A stretch of DNA of 64,000 nt, taken from assembly GCA_023313575.1 (NCBI GenBank), contig JAJTTP010000038.1, positions 1-64,000 of the forward strand. Direction: 5' to 3'. A model generated the notes under the pieces. It did not search any database. It saw nothing but the letters and a program-made list of their open reading frames with translations, and was not told where the DNA came from. Position numbers and translations under genes: made by a program. Origin of the DNA: Eutypella sp. D-1 (Eukaryota; Ascomycota; Sordariomycetes; Xylariales; Diatrypaceae). Numbering within the stretch: the stretch's first letter is position 1; every line of letters starts with the position of its first letter. This document shows, piece by piece, positions 12,239-25,329 of this stretch.

Positions 12239-15200
12239 ATGACCATGTCTAGCCCAGCCCCAGAAGCCGTTATACCCGCTTCTAGCGAGGTGCTGGTCTT
12301 CGGCCCCCAGTGTCTGGCGTTCAGCCCAAGGTCCGCTCACGCCCTGCTATCGCAGCTGCTGAGTAGCAAGCGATTTGCTTGGGCGCGGGAAACCCTGCAA
12401 GATCTCCATGGCCACTGGAATAGCGTCTTGTCGGCGCTGCCGCTCCTCGGCGTCCTGGATGGTCCACGGCTTTTGGGACGCCTCGCGACGTGGCTGCAGA
12501 CGGATAAGCTCGAAGACTTGCCTTTCCCTCTTCCGAATATCTTGTTGACCCCGCTGGTGGCAGTGTCGCATCTGCTCCAGTACCAGCAGCTGGGCGAAAT
12601 ATCCGACCATGGACCAGAAGACTACCTACCCGGCATCTCGGAGACTCTAGGGCTATGCACAGGACACCTTAGCGCAGCAGCAGTATCATGCTCGGAAACA
12701 CAGTCCGAACTGTACCACTACGGAGCCGTAGCAATCCGTATCGCGATGCTGGTCGGCGCATTAGTGGACGCCAAGGACGTATCGATGGGAGTAGATGGCC
12801 GAGCCAAGTCGTTCTCGGTAGCTTGGGATTCGCGCAATGATTCTCGAAACTTAGAGCAGATTGTAGCAGACATGCCACAGGTTAGACTTCATTATTCCTT
12901 CTTCGCTCATCTTCTCCACTCCACGTGCTAAATCGCGTAGGCATACATCTCCGTCATACGGGACCAGAGAAGGGTTACTGTGACGACCGCGGCCAGCACT
13001 GCACAGAATTTGCTCGACAGACTTAAGACATCGGGTTTCAGCGCGGTGGAAATTGGCCTTCGTGGGTATTTCCATCATGAAGGCCATAGCAATGAACTCG
13101 GAGCACTTATCGACTTCTGTGACTCGAATCCAGAGTTCCAGTTCCGCGAGTGCTCCAAGTTAAACACGCCGACACGATCGACCGTGACGGGTGACTACGT
13201 TCGTGTCGGCCCTCTCCATCATTCCGTACTGAGCTCCATCCTGGTCGAGCAGTCAGACTGGCGGAAAGCATTCACGAGGCTCCTGGACTCCGTTACTGAT
13301 AATGGGGAGTCCAACCTGACTTGTATAGGCCCGGAGCCTTTCGTCCCTGCATTTGTAGCAAGCACCCGACGGGTCAAACTCAGGCAACTGGAAGGGCTCG
13401 GCGAGCCATCACCCCCGACAGAATCATGGCCATGCGAGCTGGACCTCGCTGGAGACTACATCGCCGTAACGGGGATGGCGTGTCAACTACCAGGCGCAGC
13501 CGACCTAAACGAATTCTGGTCGCTCCTTCGCAGCGGCACATCGCAACACACTCCAGTGCCCGCCTCGCGATTCGGCGGGGTTTCCACACCCTGGCGAGAC
13601 GCGAACGCGCGTCGGGAATTCTACGGAAATTTCCTCGCGGACGACGACGCCTCCAGCTTCGACGAGAAGTTCTTCGGGAAAACGCCCCGCGAAAGCGCGT
13701 CCACTGACCCGCAGCACCGGCTCATGTTGCAGGTGGCCTACCAAGCCCTGGAGCAGGCGGGTTATTTCCGCTTCCCCGAGAAGTCCGTCGGGTGCTACCT
13801 CGGAGTGGGACTGGACGATTACGAGAATAACGTGGCTTGCCACCCGCCCACGGCGTATACGGCGATCGGCAATCTGCGCGCGTTCGCGGCGGGCAGGATC
13901 AGCCATTACTTCGGGTGGACGGGACCGGGTCTCACGATCGATACCGCGTGTTCCTCTTCCGCGGTAGCGGTCCACACGGCCTGCCGAGCCATTCTCCACG
14001 GCGACTGTCGCGCCGCGCTCGCCGGGGGCGTGAATATCATGACGAGTCCGGAATGGTTCCAGAATCTGGCCGCGGCTTCCTTTCTAAGCCCGACAGGGCA
14101 ATGCAAGCCGTTTGATGCGGACGCCGACGGGTACTGTCGGGGCGAAGCCGTCGGGGCGGTGTTTCTCAAGAAGTTAACGGCGGCGATAGCAGACGGGGAC
14201 CCGATCTTCGGTGTTATTGCCGCAAGCGCCGTCTACCAGAACCAGGATTCCACGGCGATTACGGTGCCTAATGCGCCTTCGCTATCGTACCTTTTCCACG
14301 ACGTCATCCGCCGGTCTCGCATCGGGCCCAAGGCGATTTCCTACGTGGAGGCGCACGGAACGGGTACGCCGGTCGGCGACCCGATCGAGTACGACAGCAT
14401 CCGGCAGGTCCTCGGAGGCGACAAGGGGTGCGGCGAGCTCTCGGTGGGGTCTGTCAAGGGACTACTGGGACATGCCGAAGCAGCCTCCGGGATCGTGGCT
14501 CTAATAAAGGCCCTGCTTATGATGCATCACCAGTGCGTACCGCCACAGGCAAGCTTCCAGACGCTTCGTCCCGACATGAACGCGCGCGCTTCAGATAACA
14601 TGACCATCGCCACGGAACTCTTGCCGTGGAGAAAGGGGTTTAAAGCGGCGCTGATCAACAACTACGGCGCATCCGGTTCGAACGCCGCACTTGTCGTGAC
14701 GCAGACACCCCGTAACGAAGAGATCCGAGCCTCGCGTCCGGTCAAACTAAGGAAATACCCCGCGGCCCTTCTTGCACTCGACGAACAGGGCTTAAAACGA
14801 TACTCGTCGCGACTCCGCGCCTTTCTCACATCAAAGTTAAACAACCCCCCGCCAGCAGCAGACATCGCGTATCAACTAGCCCGCCGAACAAACTGGTCCC
14901 TACCTCACTCTCTCGTTCTCAGCTTCAGCACTACCACCGAGCTGGTGGAAAAGCTAGAAGCGTTCGAAAACACAACAAGGCCCAGCCCCTCCTCCACTAA
15001 AGTCCAGCCCCCTCGACCGCTTATACTCTGTTTCGGCGGACAAGTGTCCAGCTCCATCGGGCTTAACAAACAACTGTACGAAGAAGTGAAGATCCTGCGC
15101 AAGCACCTAGACACCTGCAACGAGATCTGTGCATCTTTAGGGACGAGCATCTACCCATCCATCTTCCAGCAGACAGCAGTCCACGACACCGTGGCGCTGC

Positions 15201-18200
15201 AGCTGGCGCTCTTCTCACTGCAGTATTCCTGCGCGCAGACCTGGTTAGACAGCGGTGCCGCGCCCGCGGCGGTCGTGGGCCATAGTTTCGGGGAACTGAC
15301 TGCGCTCTGTGTCGCTGGTGTGCTGTCGCTTCCCGACGCGCTGACGGTCGTCGCTGGGCGGGCGCAGCTGATACGGGATCATTGGGGGCCAGAAAAGGGG
15401 TGCATGGTAGCTGTCAGAGCGGACCGAGGCGCCGTGGAGAGATTACTAGCGGAGTCTCGCTTGCGTTGCTCTTCAGAGGAGCCCGCAGCCACGATAGCAT
15501 GTTTCAATGCAGAGCGGAGCTTCACGATCGCAGGAACCAGCAAGGCCATCGAAGCAGTCTTAAAAGTCGCCTCGAGCAATCCCACATTCTCGTCGTCGAT
15601 CACTACGAAGCAACTCGAAGTTACGCATGCCTTCCACTGCAGTCTCGTGGACGTTATATCGAGCGGACTCGGAGACCTGACCCGAGACATCACGTTCAAT
15701 GAGGCCAGGATCCCCATCGAGCTTGCAACCGAGAGCGCGTCGTCGCCACCCCCCGACTTCATCGCCACGCACATGCGCCAGCCCGTATACTTCCATCACG
15801 CGGTGCAACGGCTATCGCAGCGGTATCCGTCCGCGGTATGGCTGGAAGCGGGGTCGAACTCGACCGTCACGAAGATGGCAAGTCGGGCTGTCGGTCCAGG
15901 TCGAGGGCTAGACAATCACTTCCAATCCATGAATATCACCGCATCCGAGGACCCGTTCGGGAACTTAACCGACGCGACGACCAGTCTGTGGCGCGAGGGG
16001 TTAAACGTGGCCTTCTGGCCTCACCACATAAGTCAGGCAGACAAGTACAGACGCGTGCTATTGCCGCCATACCAATTTAAAAAATCACGACACTGGCTCG
16101 AGCGCACAAAACCGCATAATAGCGGCGCGGACCTGCCCTCCACGACGGGCCCCGAACGCCTGTGGTCGTTACTAACCTCCAGCCCGAACTCCCAGCAGTC
16201 CTGCAGGTTCAGAATCAACACCGATACAGAGCAATATAAAACCATCCTCCACAGCCACCTGCTCATGCAAACCTACCCACTCTGCCCCAGCACACTGCAG
16301 CTCTCCATCGTGATCGACGCTTTAACGAGTCTGCGCGCCGAATACGCAGACGGCACCATGCAGCCGCGCCTTCTGGGCATGCAAAGTGATGCGCCGCTGT
16401 CTCTGAACGCGTCTCGCGTCACATGGTTCGACGTCGCGCTCGCAGACGCGGGGGGTCATACATGGGAGTGGAAGATATCCAGCTCCAGCCGGGACGAAAC
16501 TCCCTCCTCGGTGGCGGTAGTGCATCACGTATCCGGCACCATAACCTTCGACGCCTCCGTATCCTCCTCGCCCCTACACAAAGAATTCTCCCAATATGAA
16601 AGCCGCGCAAAGGGGTATCAGTACCGCGAGCTGCTGGAAAGCTGGGACGCGGACGAGATCTTGCAGGGGAAAGGGATCTACCGCTCCTTCGCGGACGTCG
16701 TCGAGTACGGGGATATGTTCCGTGGTGTGCAGAAGCTCGTGGGTCGGGGTGAGGCCGCGGGCGCGGAGTCCGCGGGCCGTATCACAACCACCACCCGCTC
16801 CGGCACCTCGTCATGGTCCGACTTCGCCGTCGCTGATGCATTCTGTCAGATAGCGGGGATATACATCAACACCAGCGCTCAGCGAAGCAGCAGCGAACTC
16901 TACATCTCCGACAAAATCACGCAATGGCTGCGCTCGCCTCCCCCACACTCGACACCAGACACCTGGGAAGTATACGCGCGCCACCAGCGTCCGTCGGGAC
17001 AAGAGTACGTCAGCGATATCTTCGTCTTTGATCCGCGAGATGGCGCGTTACGGGAGGTTATCCTCGGGGTGCGGTATCGCAAGGTTTCGAAGACGAGACT
17101 GGGTCACGCTGTTGCGAAGGCTAATAATGTAGATGCCGCGCACGCAACGAAACCGACGTCTAAGGTCGTGGATCAGGACCATCGCATGTCGAACGGCACG
17201 CATACACCCCTAAACAGCCTCCCCATAACAACAAATACAACAACTACCAACTCAACCCCCTCCACCGACCCCACACCAACACCAATAACAACAAAACTCA
17301 AAGAAATAATAGCAAACCTCTCAGGCCTAGAAACAGCCCAAATCAGCCCCTCCTCCGCGCTCGCAGACCTCGGCATCGATTCTCTCATGGGCATGGAGCT
17401 CGCGCGGGAGATCGAGGGGGTCTTCGCGTGCACGCTCGCGTCTGCGGATCTCTTGACGCTGAGTGATTTTCAGAGTTTGGTGGATTTGGTTCTGCGGACT
17501 TTAGGTGTGGCAGCAGGTAGTCACGAGCAGGATGGGGATGGGGATGGGGGTTTAGATTCTACTGAAGTGGTCGGGCCTCTTACCAATGGATACACAGGAC
17601 ACACCACCACGAAAAGCAATCCAGCACCCCCCCTCACCAACGGCAACGAGAACAAAACACACCTACCTACACACCTAATCCTAGAAACCTTCGCACAATC
17701 TAGGGAACTGACAGATGAATACGTCCTATCGCACAGCTTAGGGGGCTACGTCGAAAACGTCCTACCCAGACTCGACGAGCTATGCAGCGCCTACATCTCC
17801 GACGCGTTCGCGCAGCTGGGCAGCCCCGTCTCCGTCGATACGGGGACGCCAGGAGAGAGAATCCCACACTTACCGCGCCATAGACGGTACGTAGATCTAC
17901 TCTATGACCTAGTCGCAAAGACCTCCCCGCCACAGGCCGCGACAACCCTCCTACAAGACCTGCATGCCACATATCCAGCACATAAACACGACTACGACCT
18001 TCTCGCGCTGGCAGGGGCCAGACTAGCGGACTGTCTCGCGGGGAAAGCCGAGGGGTTACAGATACTGTTCGGCAGCGCCTCGGGCCGGGCCGCCGCGTCC
18101 GCCATGTACGGCCATTCTCCCATCAACGTGGTCTGGATCCGACAGTTACGGGATTTCCTACGGAGTCTTGTCGCGCGTCTCGCGCCTAGCGTAACGGAAC

Positions 18201-20272
18201 CCCTCCAGGTCTTCGAGATCGGAGCGGGGACCGGAGGCACAACTGCTAATATCGTGCCCGTGCTCGCGGAACTCGGCGTGCCGATCCGATACACGGTCTC
18301 GGACATCTCGTCGTCGTTCGTAGCGGCCCTGCGCAAAAGATTCAAAAAGTACGACTGGGTGGAATATTGCGTCTTCGACATCGAAACACCCGTGCCCTCG
18401 GAGCTGCTGCGTAGCCAGCATATTGTGCTCGCCACGAACTGCGTGCACGTCGCGCACGACCTCGTGGATGCGGCGGGTAATATCCGGCGACTTTTACGCC
18501 CCGACGACGGCTTCCTGATCATGCTGGAGATGACGCAGACGCTTGCGTGGATAGATGTTGTGTTCGGGCTCCTGGAAGGGTGGTGGCGGTTCGACGATGG
18601 TCGGGAGCACGCTTTAGTGCCGGCGTCGGTGTGGAAAGACGTCCTGCTGCGCGCCGGCTACGGCCATATCGAATGGACCGATGGCGATCTTCCCGAGAGC
18701 GGCATACAGCGACTGATCCTGGCAATGGCTGCCAAACCGAGGTATGCGACCGACCCGCCTTTACAGCAATCGCCAAGGACGGAGACTGACGATGAAGCTT
18801 TACAAGCTCGTAAAACGGCGGTCGACACGTACGTGCGAGAGTATACCGCCGAGATCTTTACGTCCCCGCCCCGAGAAATCACGACTTCTTCACCCCCCGA
18901 CGCAGGTCCTATTGCTCGGCCATCCGTCGTGCTGATCACTGGGGCGACCGGAAGTCTGGGCTCGCATCTCGCGCAATGCTTCGCCGAGAATCCCAAAGTC
19001 AAAACGGTTATATGTCTGAACCGACGACACAGCACCTCAGCAGAAGCTCGCCAGGCGCAAGCACTCGAAACCCGGGGCATCCGGCTCGAAGGGCTCGCTT
19101 CCCGTAAGCTGCGGGTGCTCCAGGCCGACACGTGGCGGCCGCAACTCGGGCTCTCGCAGAGCGAGTACGAGGATATCGCGCGTAACGTGACGCACGTCGT
19201 GCATAATGCGTGGCCGATGAGCATCACGCGATCAGTGCACGCGTACGAGGCGCAGTTCAAAACGATGCGGAATCTGCTCGTGCTCGCCCGCGACGCGTAC
19301 GAGGCGCGGCCCTCCTCGGACCGTCGTCCCGGGAAGATCGCATTCCAGTTCATCTCATCGATCGCCGTCGTAGGATTCGATCCGCTGCGGACCAGGAAGG
19401 CGGTGGTGCCGGAGGAGCGCATGCCCGTGGAGGCGGCGCTGCCGAACGGGTACGCCGACGCAAAGCTGGTGTGCGAGTCCATGCTCGACGAGGCGCTGGG
19501 GCAGTACCCGCACGCGTTCCGGCGGATGGTCGTGCGGCTGGGCCAGGTCTCCGGGTCGCGCGTTACGGGATACTGGAACCCTATCGAGCATTTTCCGGCC
19601 ATGGTCAAGTCGGCTCAGACTTTGCAAGCGTTGCCGGACCTGCAAGGGGTAAGTTGGCTTCCTTTCTTACTTACTAGACTGTATATGCGGGAGCCATATG
19701 ATGAAATTCTAGCCTGAGCGCAGCATATACGCATTCAGGCACCAGCTAACGTCCAATCCATCTAGACATACTCCTGGCTACCGGTAACAGACTGCGCCGG
19801 CGCGCTCGCGAGCCTGCTCCTCTCGTCGGAAGCTACACACACCATATACCACATGGAGAACCCAGTGCGACAGGCCTGGCCGGGCGCGATCGAGCGCCTG
19901 CGTAAAGCACTAGGGATTTCGCGCTCGCAAGTCGTGCCCTTCGCGGAGTGGGTATCGAGTCTGCGGCAACAGCATAACCAGCAGAACGACCGGCAGCAGA
20001 ACCAGGACCAAGACCAAGACCAAGACCAGGGCCAGGACCAGGGCACAGCGGCAGAGCAAGCACTAACGGCCCACACCAACGGGAATCCAGCGACGGCGAC
20101 AAGCCTGGCGGATTTCCTGGAGCAGCATTTTATCCGGATGTCGTGCGGCGGCGTGGTCCTGGACATGAGCAAAAGCATCGCGGACTGTGCGCCGTTAAGG
20201 AGCGTCGGGCCCGTCGACGATGCATTGCTTGATTTATATGTGCGGAGTTGGAAAGAGATGGGGTTTTTGTGA
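12239..20272 (+). CDS. Non-reducing polyketide synthase, SAT-KS-AT-PT-ACP-CMeT-R
   Basis: Join 12239-12880, 12941-19648, 19766-20272: 2,618 residues. Introns of 60 and 117 bp are GT-AG, phase 0, with CTAA-type branch sites, and they remove the apparent stops at 12,929 and 19,715. The start is the first in-frame ATG (the next is at 12,245). Visible sites: SAT GLCTG (Cys140); KS TACSS (Cys551), His686, His725; AT GHSFG (Ser996); PT His1320 and Asp1513; ACP GIDSL (Ser1695); C-methyltransferase EIGAGTGG (1973-1980); reductase TGATGSLGSH (2214-2223) and Y2385-x3-K2389. By family knowledge, the SAT loads the starter, KS/AT extend with malonyl units, CMeT adds methyl from SAM, PT sets the aldol ring closure, and R releases an aldehyde with NAD(P)H. 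There is no thioesterase. The product is probably a methylated orsellinaldehyde-type compound; the exact one is not readable. All catalytic residues are present. Confidence 0.95.
12881..12940 (+). other. PKS intron 1 (60 bp)
   Basis: Donor CAG|GTTAGA, branch-like GCTAAAT near 12,928, acceptor CGTAG|GCATAC. Splicing joins ADMPQ to AYISVI and restores the usual SAT domain sequence across the junction. Both exons are in the same frame and the intron contains a stop. Confidence 0.88.
19649..19765 (+). other. PKS intron 2 (117 bp)
   Basis: Donor GGG|GTAAGT, branch-like GCTAACG near 19,746, acceptor TCTAG|ACATAC. Splicing joins LPDLQG to TYSWLPV, the expected continuation of the reductase domain. 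Unspliced, the frame ends at a TGA about 70 bases into the intron. Confidence 0.88.
20000..20046 (+). repeat. In-frame hexanucleotide repeat inside the PKS reductase
   Basis: CAAGAC/CAGGAC units encode a Gln-Asp run at about residues 2529-2543, near the C-terminal part of the reductase. Units are 6 bp, so copy changes keep frame. Confidence 0.8.
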
Positions 20273-21600
20273 ACTGGGAGGATCCCGAGGGGGGGGGGGG
20301 GGCCAGGGATAGATAGCCCGAGAAGAGCAGACCTTTGTTATTTTGTCGAGCAGGAATGTGTACGAAGCACGTAGCCCTGGCATGACTTACCCGCATACCT
20401 AGGTAGGTCAGGATAGGTCAGGATAGGTATACTTACCTATACCTGGGTGAGTTCCTATCAGCCATATTCCTAGATCAGATCAGATGATAGTCAGTAATAG
20501 CACACACACACTTGTTACATATTGCTTGCCCTTTTAACCTGGGATCAATCTAAGTGTATGGTGTATGTACCTATACCCGGGCAACCGCAGCAGCCACTAT
20601 GATCCTTCCGACGGGCTGCCTGGCAACTTTTATGAGCTACACTATCACATCCCCTCACGACTCCGACAGCGGCAGCCCACTGGACTGGGCTGGACGGCCT
20701 GGACAGATTCGATAAAAACCAGACAGCTGGCTTCTAAATCTCCAGCGAGAGACAGCTTCATTAACCAACGAGCCGTCATCGAGATTCAGATGGCGCGGAC
20801 GATATAACCCCGTAACCCCCTTTCACTGCTTCAAAGCCGCAACCTATGGAGGAATTATTTCCAAGGTACAGAAGAAACGGTTAACGTAGGCCTCCTAGGA
20901 TTTAAAAGTAAGGAAGGTCTCGGCTTCCGCTCAAGTTGATGTGGCCTCGGGCAAGGGATTAAGAATATGAGACGTAATAATAAGGGAAAGTATGACAACG
21001 ACAGAGTTCACAGATCAATACGTAGATGGATGCAAGGGGGAAGGATATGTGTGTGACTTTGTGTTGTTGATGTAAAAATATGTTGCAGGATAGGATTTAT
21101 GTATCTGCAAAGGGTTGGCAAGTGCAGAAGTAAGTACAATGGCTATCTCCCTGGACTCTCTAGTACCTACCTACATGTACATATATGTATGTAGGTACCT
21201 AGGGTAGGCGCATAGGCCACCTAGTAACAAAGTACCTAGATACGCAGGGCATTCGCAAAGGTGGAAAACCTTGGAAGGAATACCCAAGCTAACCAAATTA
21301 GAAGTTGAACAGGAAATAAAAAAAAGGAAGTCGTAACGAATCGCAAATAATATAAAGGTAGCCGACATGGAAGGAACGAAGTTCCGGTGGGTACATCCAC
21401 TCCGCAAAGCGACTCGGGGAAGGTCCAAGGAACATACAGAAAAAGAAAGGGAAAGCCCGAGTGGGCCTTTACCACTAACCTGGTATCTGGGATTGCCCAG
21501 GTGCCCAGCTTTAAGGTGGGTGGGTACATCTCAGAGGTACTTACGAAAACGGCTTGGCATTTTTGCTTTCACTTACGGTTGCTAACAAGGACGCCTTTAC
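20273..21600. other. Intergenic region downstream of the PKS
   Basis: A 14-base G run at 20,289-20,302 begins just after the stop codon. Several TACCTAGGTA-type palindromes follow (20,398-20,445 and 21,165-21,245). I see no gene. Confidence 0.55.
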
Positions 21601-24600
21601 ATTTAACTTAGGTATGGATTAAATAAAAATTATACACTTATAACTAATAATATGCAGTTTATAAAGGGAAAATACCATGGGTATAAACAAAAAAGGTAAT
21701 AAAGCTGTGATGTTTACATTTTAATGTAGCAACAAGGTTTGTAAGGTCCGGGTTACGCGTAGACCATTATTACAGTATGGGGGTAGGGGGTTAGGGGCGT
21801 GCCGGGGGGAAGCTAAAGCCGTAGCAACCCGTGGGTTAGGTTAGTGGGTGAGTAATTCTAATTAGGTCCAATCCTAGTCGGGGTACGTAAGGAAGGCGCT
21901 TTGTTACCATTTTAATGGTACGGTCCGCAGCTGCAGTTCTAACCGGGCGGCGTGCCTACATAAAGGAAGGAACATATTGTATTAAAAACCTCTAGGTTTA
22001 TACTGTTAGGCTGATGCAGGGTCATAAAGGGGGGGTGCACCTTCTAGCACCCGTTAGCAGGCGTGCCAGTGGCCCGGTAAATGCTATAGTGCAGAATAAG
22101 CGCAGGAGCTACCCTTTTTCGCCCGTTACATTTTTATTTAGCTCAGCTTAGTGGTGTATCCCATTTAGCCTGTGTTACAGGCCCTATGAACCCATTTGTC
22201 TTGCCACTATATCCACTAAACGGCTCCTTGTATTCCAGCTATCCTTCCTCCCTTTTACAGTACACTAACAATAATAACACATCTAGCTCTGGCTTACTGA
22301 ATCCACTGACATATAACGGTTGCATACTTATTATTACAGCATCAGTCTAGTGAATAAATAAAGCCTTACCAGCCCATTTCATCCATATAATACGCAGTCC
22401 GTACCTATTACACGTACCCAACGGAGCCTTACTTTTAGGGTTCCTGCCACTACGTCAAGGCCCCCGAGGCCATTAAAAAACGGCCTGCGTAATGTCGATA
22501 ACCCATTTAAAATGGTATGATATAAGGACAAAAGCCCGCGATCTTATAATGGTGCGGGTCGTCTAAGGTAATGGCTATTTTTTACAGCGCTTATGGCAGA
22601 GTAAATACGCCTTCCAGTAATAAAATCTAAAGTAAAGACGAAGGGGTTATCAGGATACTCCTTGATAAAACCTGCTACGATCAGTCAAGTCGCCGACATG
22701 TGGTAAGACGACGGCCACAACGTCGTAAGAAAAACTACGTAAGTTATGCCTAGATGCTTACGGTGGCTGGCAATATGCTTTTACTGTCCACATGGCTGAC
22801 AAAGTTATGAAAGGCCTTGACAAGACGCTTATGGCGCGCCTCCATACATCCGTCACGATATTAAAGCCACCACCCTTAAGATGGCCTAAGCGGCCACCCT
22901 GCTCAGGTCTTATCGTTTTAACACAGTTGAAAGCGATCAGTTAGAATCAATACCCGATATATCTATTCGAAGCCTGCCGACAGAAGTATGCTTACCTACA
23001 ATGATCTTTTAAAGTGGCGTAAGTCATCGATCAATTTGATCCGACAGGACCTTCCGTATACGGTCTTTAATGACATTGTTCACGAGATCAACCGTTATGA
23101 CATACGAGAACAACCATTAAAAGACCGGTGCTGGACCTTATAACGCCCTTTATCCTTTTATTAGCAATAAGCTGGTTATTCAGACCAGAACCAGGACTAT
23201 AACCAGGACCGCAACTTACGGAGCTCCGATACTATGCTTTCTAATAGCAACGTCGCCCTTACGGATAGGATAAGACAACTCCCTATAATAACGGACAACT
23301 TCATAACTAAAACAAACATCCTCTCCTTTTAGACGCCCTCGCTTGCTAAGGCCCCCTGCCTTATACCGAATAACAGGCATTCCTTTGCCGATTTATAAGC
23401 CCCCAAGCCTACTCACTTTTCCTACATATACCTGACCTAAAAAACGTAAAGCCACCCCAAGGACACAACCCCTACAACCGCAAATGCCTAAGCCCCCGGC
23501 CAGGTTTTCGTTGAAGGCGATGATGGCGTTATTAGCAGACATCTTAAGATCGAATTCCTAAAGGTCCTTGTCCTACTTCATACCAGTGCGGGAGAGTACT
23601 TACTTAATCCAATCTATGTATCAGCCATAATCTAAGAGTGTAAAAGACCTAGCCACACACCTATCAGAGGTTAAAGACGCATACTTACTCAGTACCAGTT
23701 AAAGATTACACCAACTGGAACTGGTCGACCATAGGTGGAAAAAAGGCTGGTTCAAGTAGGGATAAAAGCAGGCCAGTACAGTACATTCACCACCTTAGGA
23801 GTTTAAGTGGCCTTATGCTTAAGTTGCTGAGATTCCTTGGGTATCTATCTGTGTTATGTTGTCCTTAGGTGTTTAGGTTGCCCTGTCCTTATGTCCGTAG
23901 GTTTCCTAGGGATTAAGGGGTAGGGGATTTGTTAGGTCCGGGTGTAAGTAGTAGTGGGGTCATCTGTAGATGTGCAGTGGTGGTATGGGATATGGAGCGG
24001 CGCAGGGAAATCCTGGTATATGGTACGTAAGAGGTTACATAGTGGGGGTGGCTGTAGAATGTGGCTGTAAAGGCGGGGGTGGCTGACCGTAATTAAAAGC
24101 GTATAAACATTTATGTAAAAGCTGAGGCATTGCAGATCCTGGAGCGGAATCGACTGGATGCTAGTAAGACTCCGTCCGAATAAACCTGATACACAGACAG
24201 ACAGACAGACTGACTGACTGACTGACTGACTGACAATAAACGGAGATATGTAAAACGCGTTACCCTCGGAGCAGTCGTTAAAAGCCGAAACTTAAGGGGC
24301 GGCCTGAGAAGCGACGGGGGTAGACTATTATTAAAAGAGTGGACTAAGACTGAGATGGGTTATTCCATTTGGTATTTTACGTATATAATAAAGGGGGCGG
24401 AGAATGCCACTGTCCCGGTCAGGAAAAGGAATCGACTCCGGGCCTAAGATATCCTCATTGGGATTATACGACACCACGCCCGCTTCGGACGTAAACTAAG
24501 GAAAGCCAGGACCGCACCTATAAGTTTTATGACATATCTTGTCAGCTCCCCTTCATTATGACTTAGATCTAGTCTTGTTCTGCCCTGCAGGAGTTAAGCA

Positions 24601-24765
24601 TGATGAGATTGGTAGTCGGACAGTCTAGTCCGATCCGGGACTGACCGGTAAGCCCTCGGGGAGATGCCATGACACCACTGCCCCTCCGCAAGCCCAGGCC
24701 AGCCCCGCGGATTATCGAACATTTACGATATTAGCCCGTTTATCCCGGAACCCCGATGTCGTCGA
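21601..24765 (+). mobile_element. Degenerate retroelement debris, possibly Ty3/gypsy
   Basis: No intact ORF. A stretch near 23,012-23,103 reads on the plus strand as KWRKSSINLIRQDLPYTVFN, then DIVHEINRYD, which has the feel of a Gag capsid segment. A gypsy integrase fragment follows 2.2 kb downstream on the same strand. Mutation is milder than in the AT-rich blocks. Boundaries and family are uncertain. Confidence 0.35.
24193..24234. repeat. Tetranucleotide microsatellite (ACAG)n(ACTG)n
   Basis: Roughly four ACAG units pass directly into about six ACTG units in non-coding DNA. Confidence 0.9.
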
Positions 24766-24886
24766 TGTTGAAATGGAGTATATGACTTGATTGACTTGAA
24801 GGTTCAGCTATTTTAGATGGTGGGAGGAAGACGTCCCTTATATACACATTGTGACGATGTCCCAGTCTTGACACTGAACTTTAACA
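24766..24886. mobile_element. Solo short LTR (121 bp) with GTCGA duplication
   Basis: It begins TGTTGAAATGGAG and ends AACTTTAACA, with GTCGA on both sides (24761-24765 and 24887-24891). A second copy lies at 27,059 and a third near 54,096. TG...CA ends, a 5-bp duplication and no internal sequence identify a solo LTR, or a TRIM-type remnant, of a very small LTR family. Confidence 0.85.
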
Positions 24887-24891
24887 GTCGA

Positions 24892-25329
24892 TACGGGTAA
24901 CCTACGTATGTATACTCGCAAGCCGTCATCGAATGACATCGGCCAGACGGAGCAAGCTAGCTCGTATGACGATGACTTCGTCGCCGGCCAATACAGCGCG
25001 ACGCTAACTGGACAAGGTTGACCATTCCACCATAACAGTATAGTCGCCACTAAAAGCCTCCATCCAGTAGCCAAGTTCGCCGACCGGTACGTCCATAATT
25101 ATGATATATCCAGCAGCAGATAGGGCCAGACAAGGCCTATTAAGACATCCGCCAGGAACTGACCAGGAAAAGTATTGGTGCTTGCTGTTATCTTAATCCG
25201 TAAAACTTGTTGCATACCTTAAGTTGCGAGTTGTAGTTACAGGTGCTGGATTAAGACCAGATCAGCCGGGACAGTTCCTTGTGCTCTCCGGGCTTTCTCG
25301 ATTACTTTTAAAATATGCAGTTTTGAATA
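24892..25329. other. Non-coding, transposon-derived in part
   Basis: No ORF of interest. It leads into the integrase remnant and is probably pol sequence too decayed to read. Confidence 0.35.

Noticed and set aside
12881..12940. Stop codon in frame, suggesting a split or dead PKS
   Set aside because: A 60-bp phase-0 GT-AG intron removes it and restores the domain sequence.
18658..19608. 316-residue minus-strand ORF opposite the PKS reductase region
   Set aside because: It lies wholly antisense to the conserved reductase domain and its sequence has Ser/Arg-rich shadow composition; GC-rich coding DNA often leaves such frames open.
24193..24234. Regular short direct repeats as a CRISPR-like array
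   Set aside because: It is a plain tetranucleotide microsatellite without spacers; the window is fungal and shows no cas genes.
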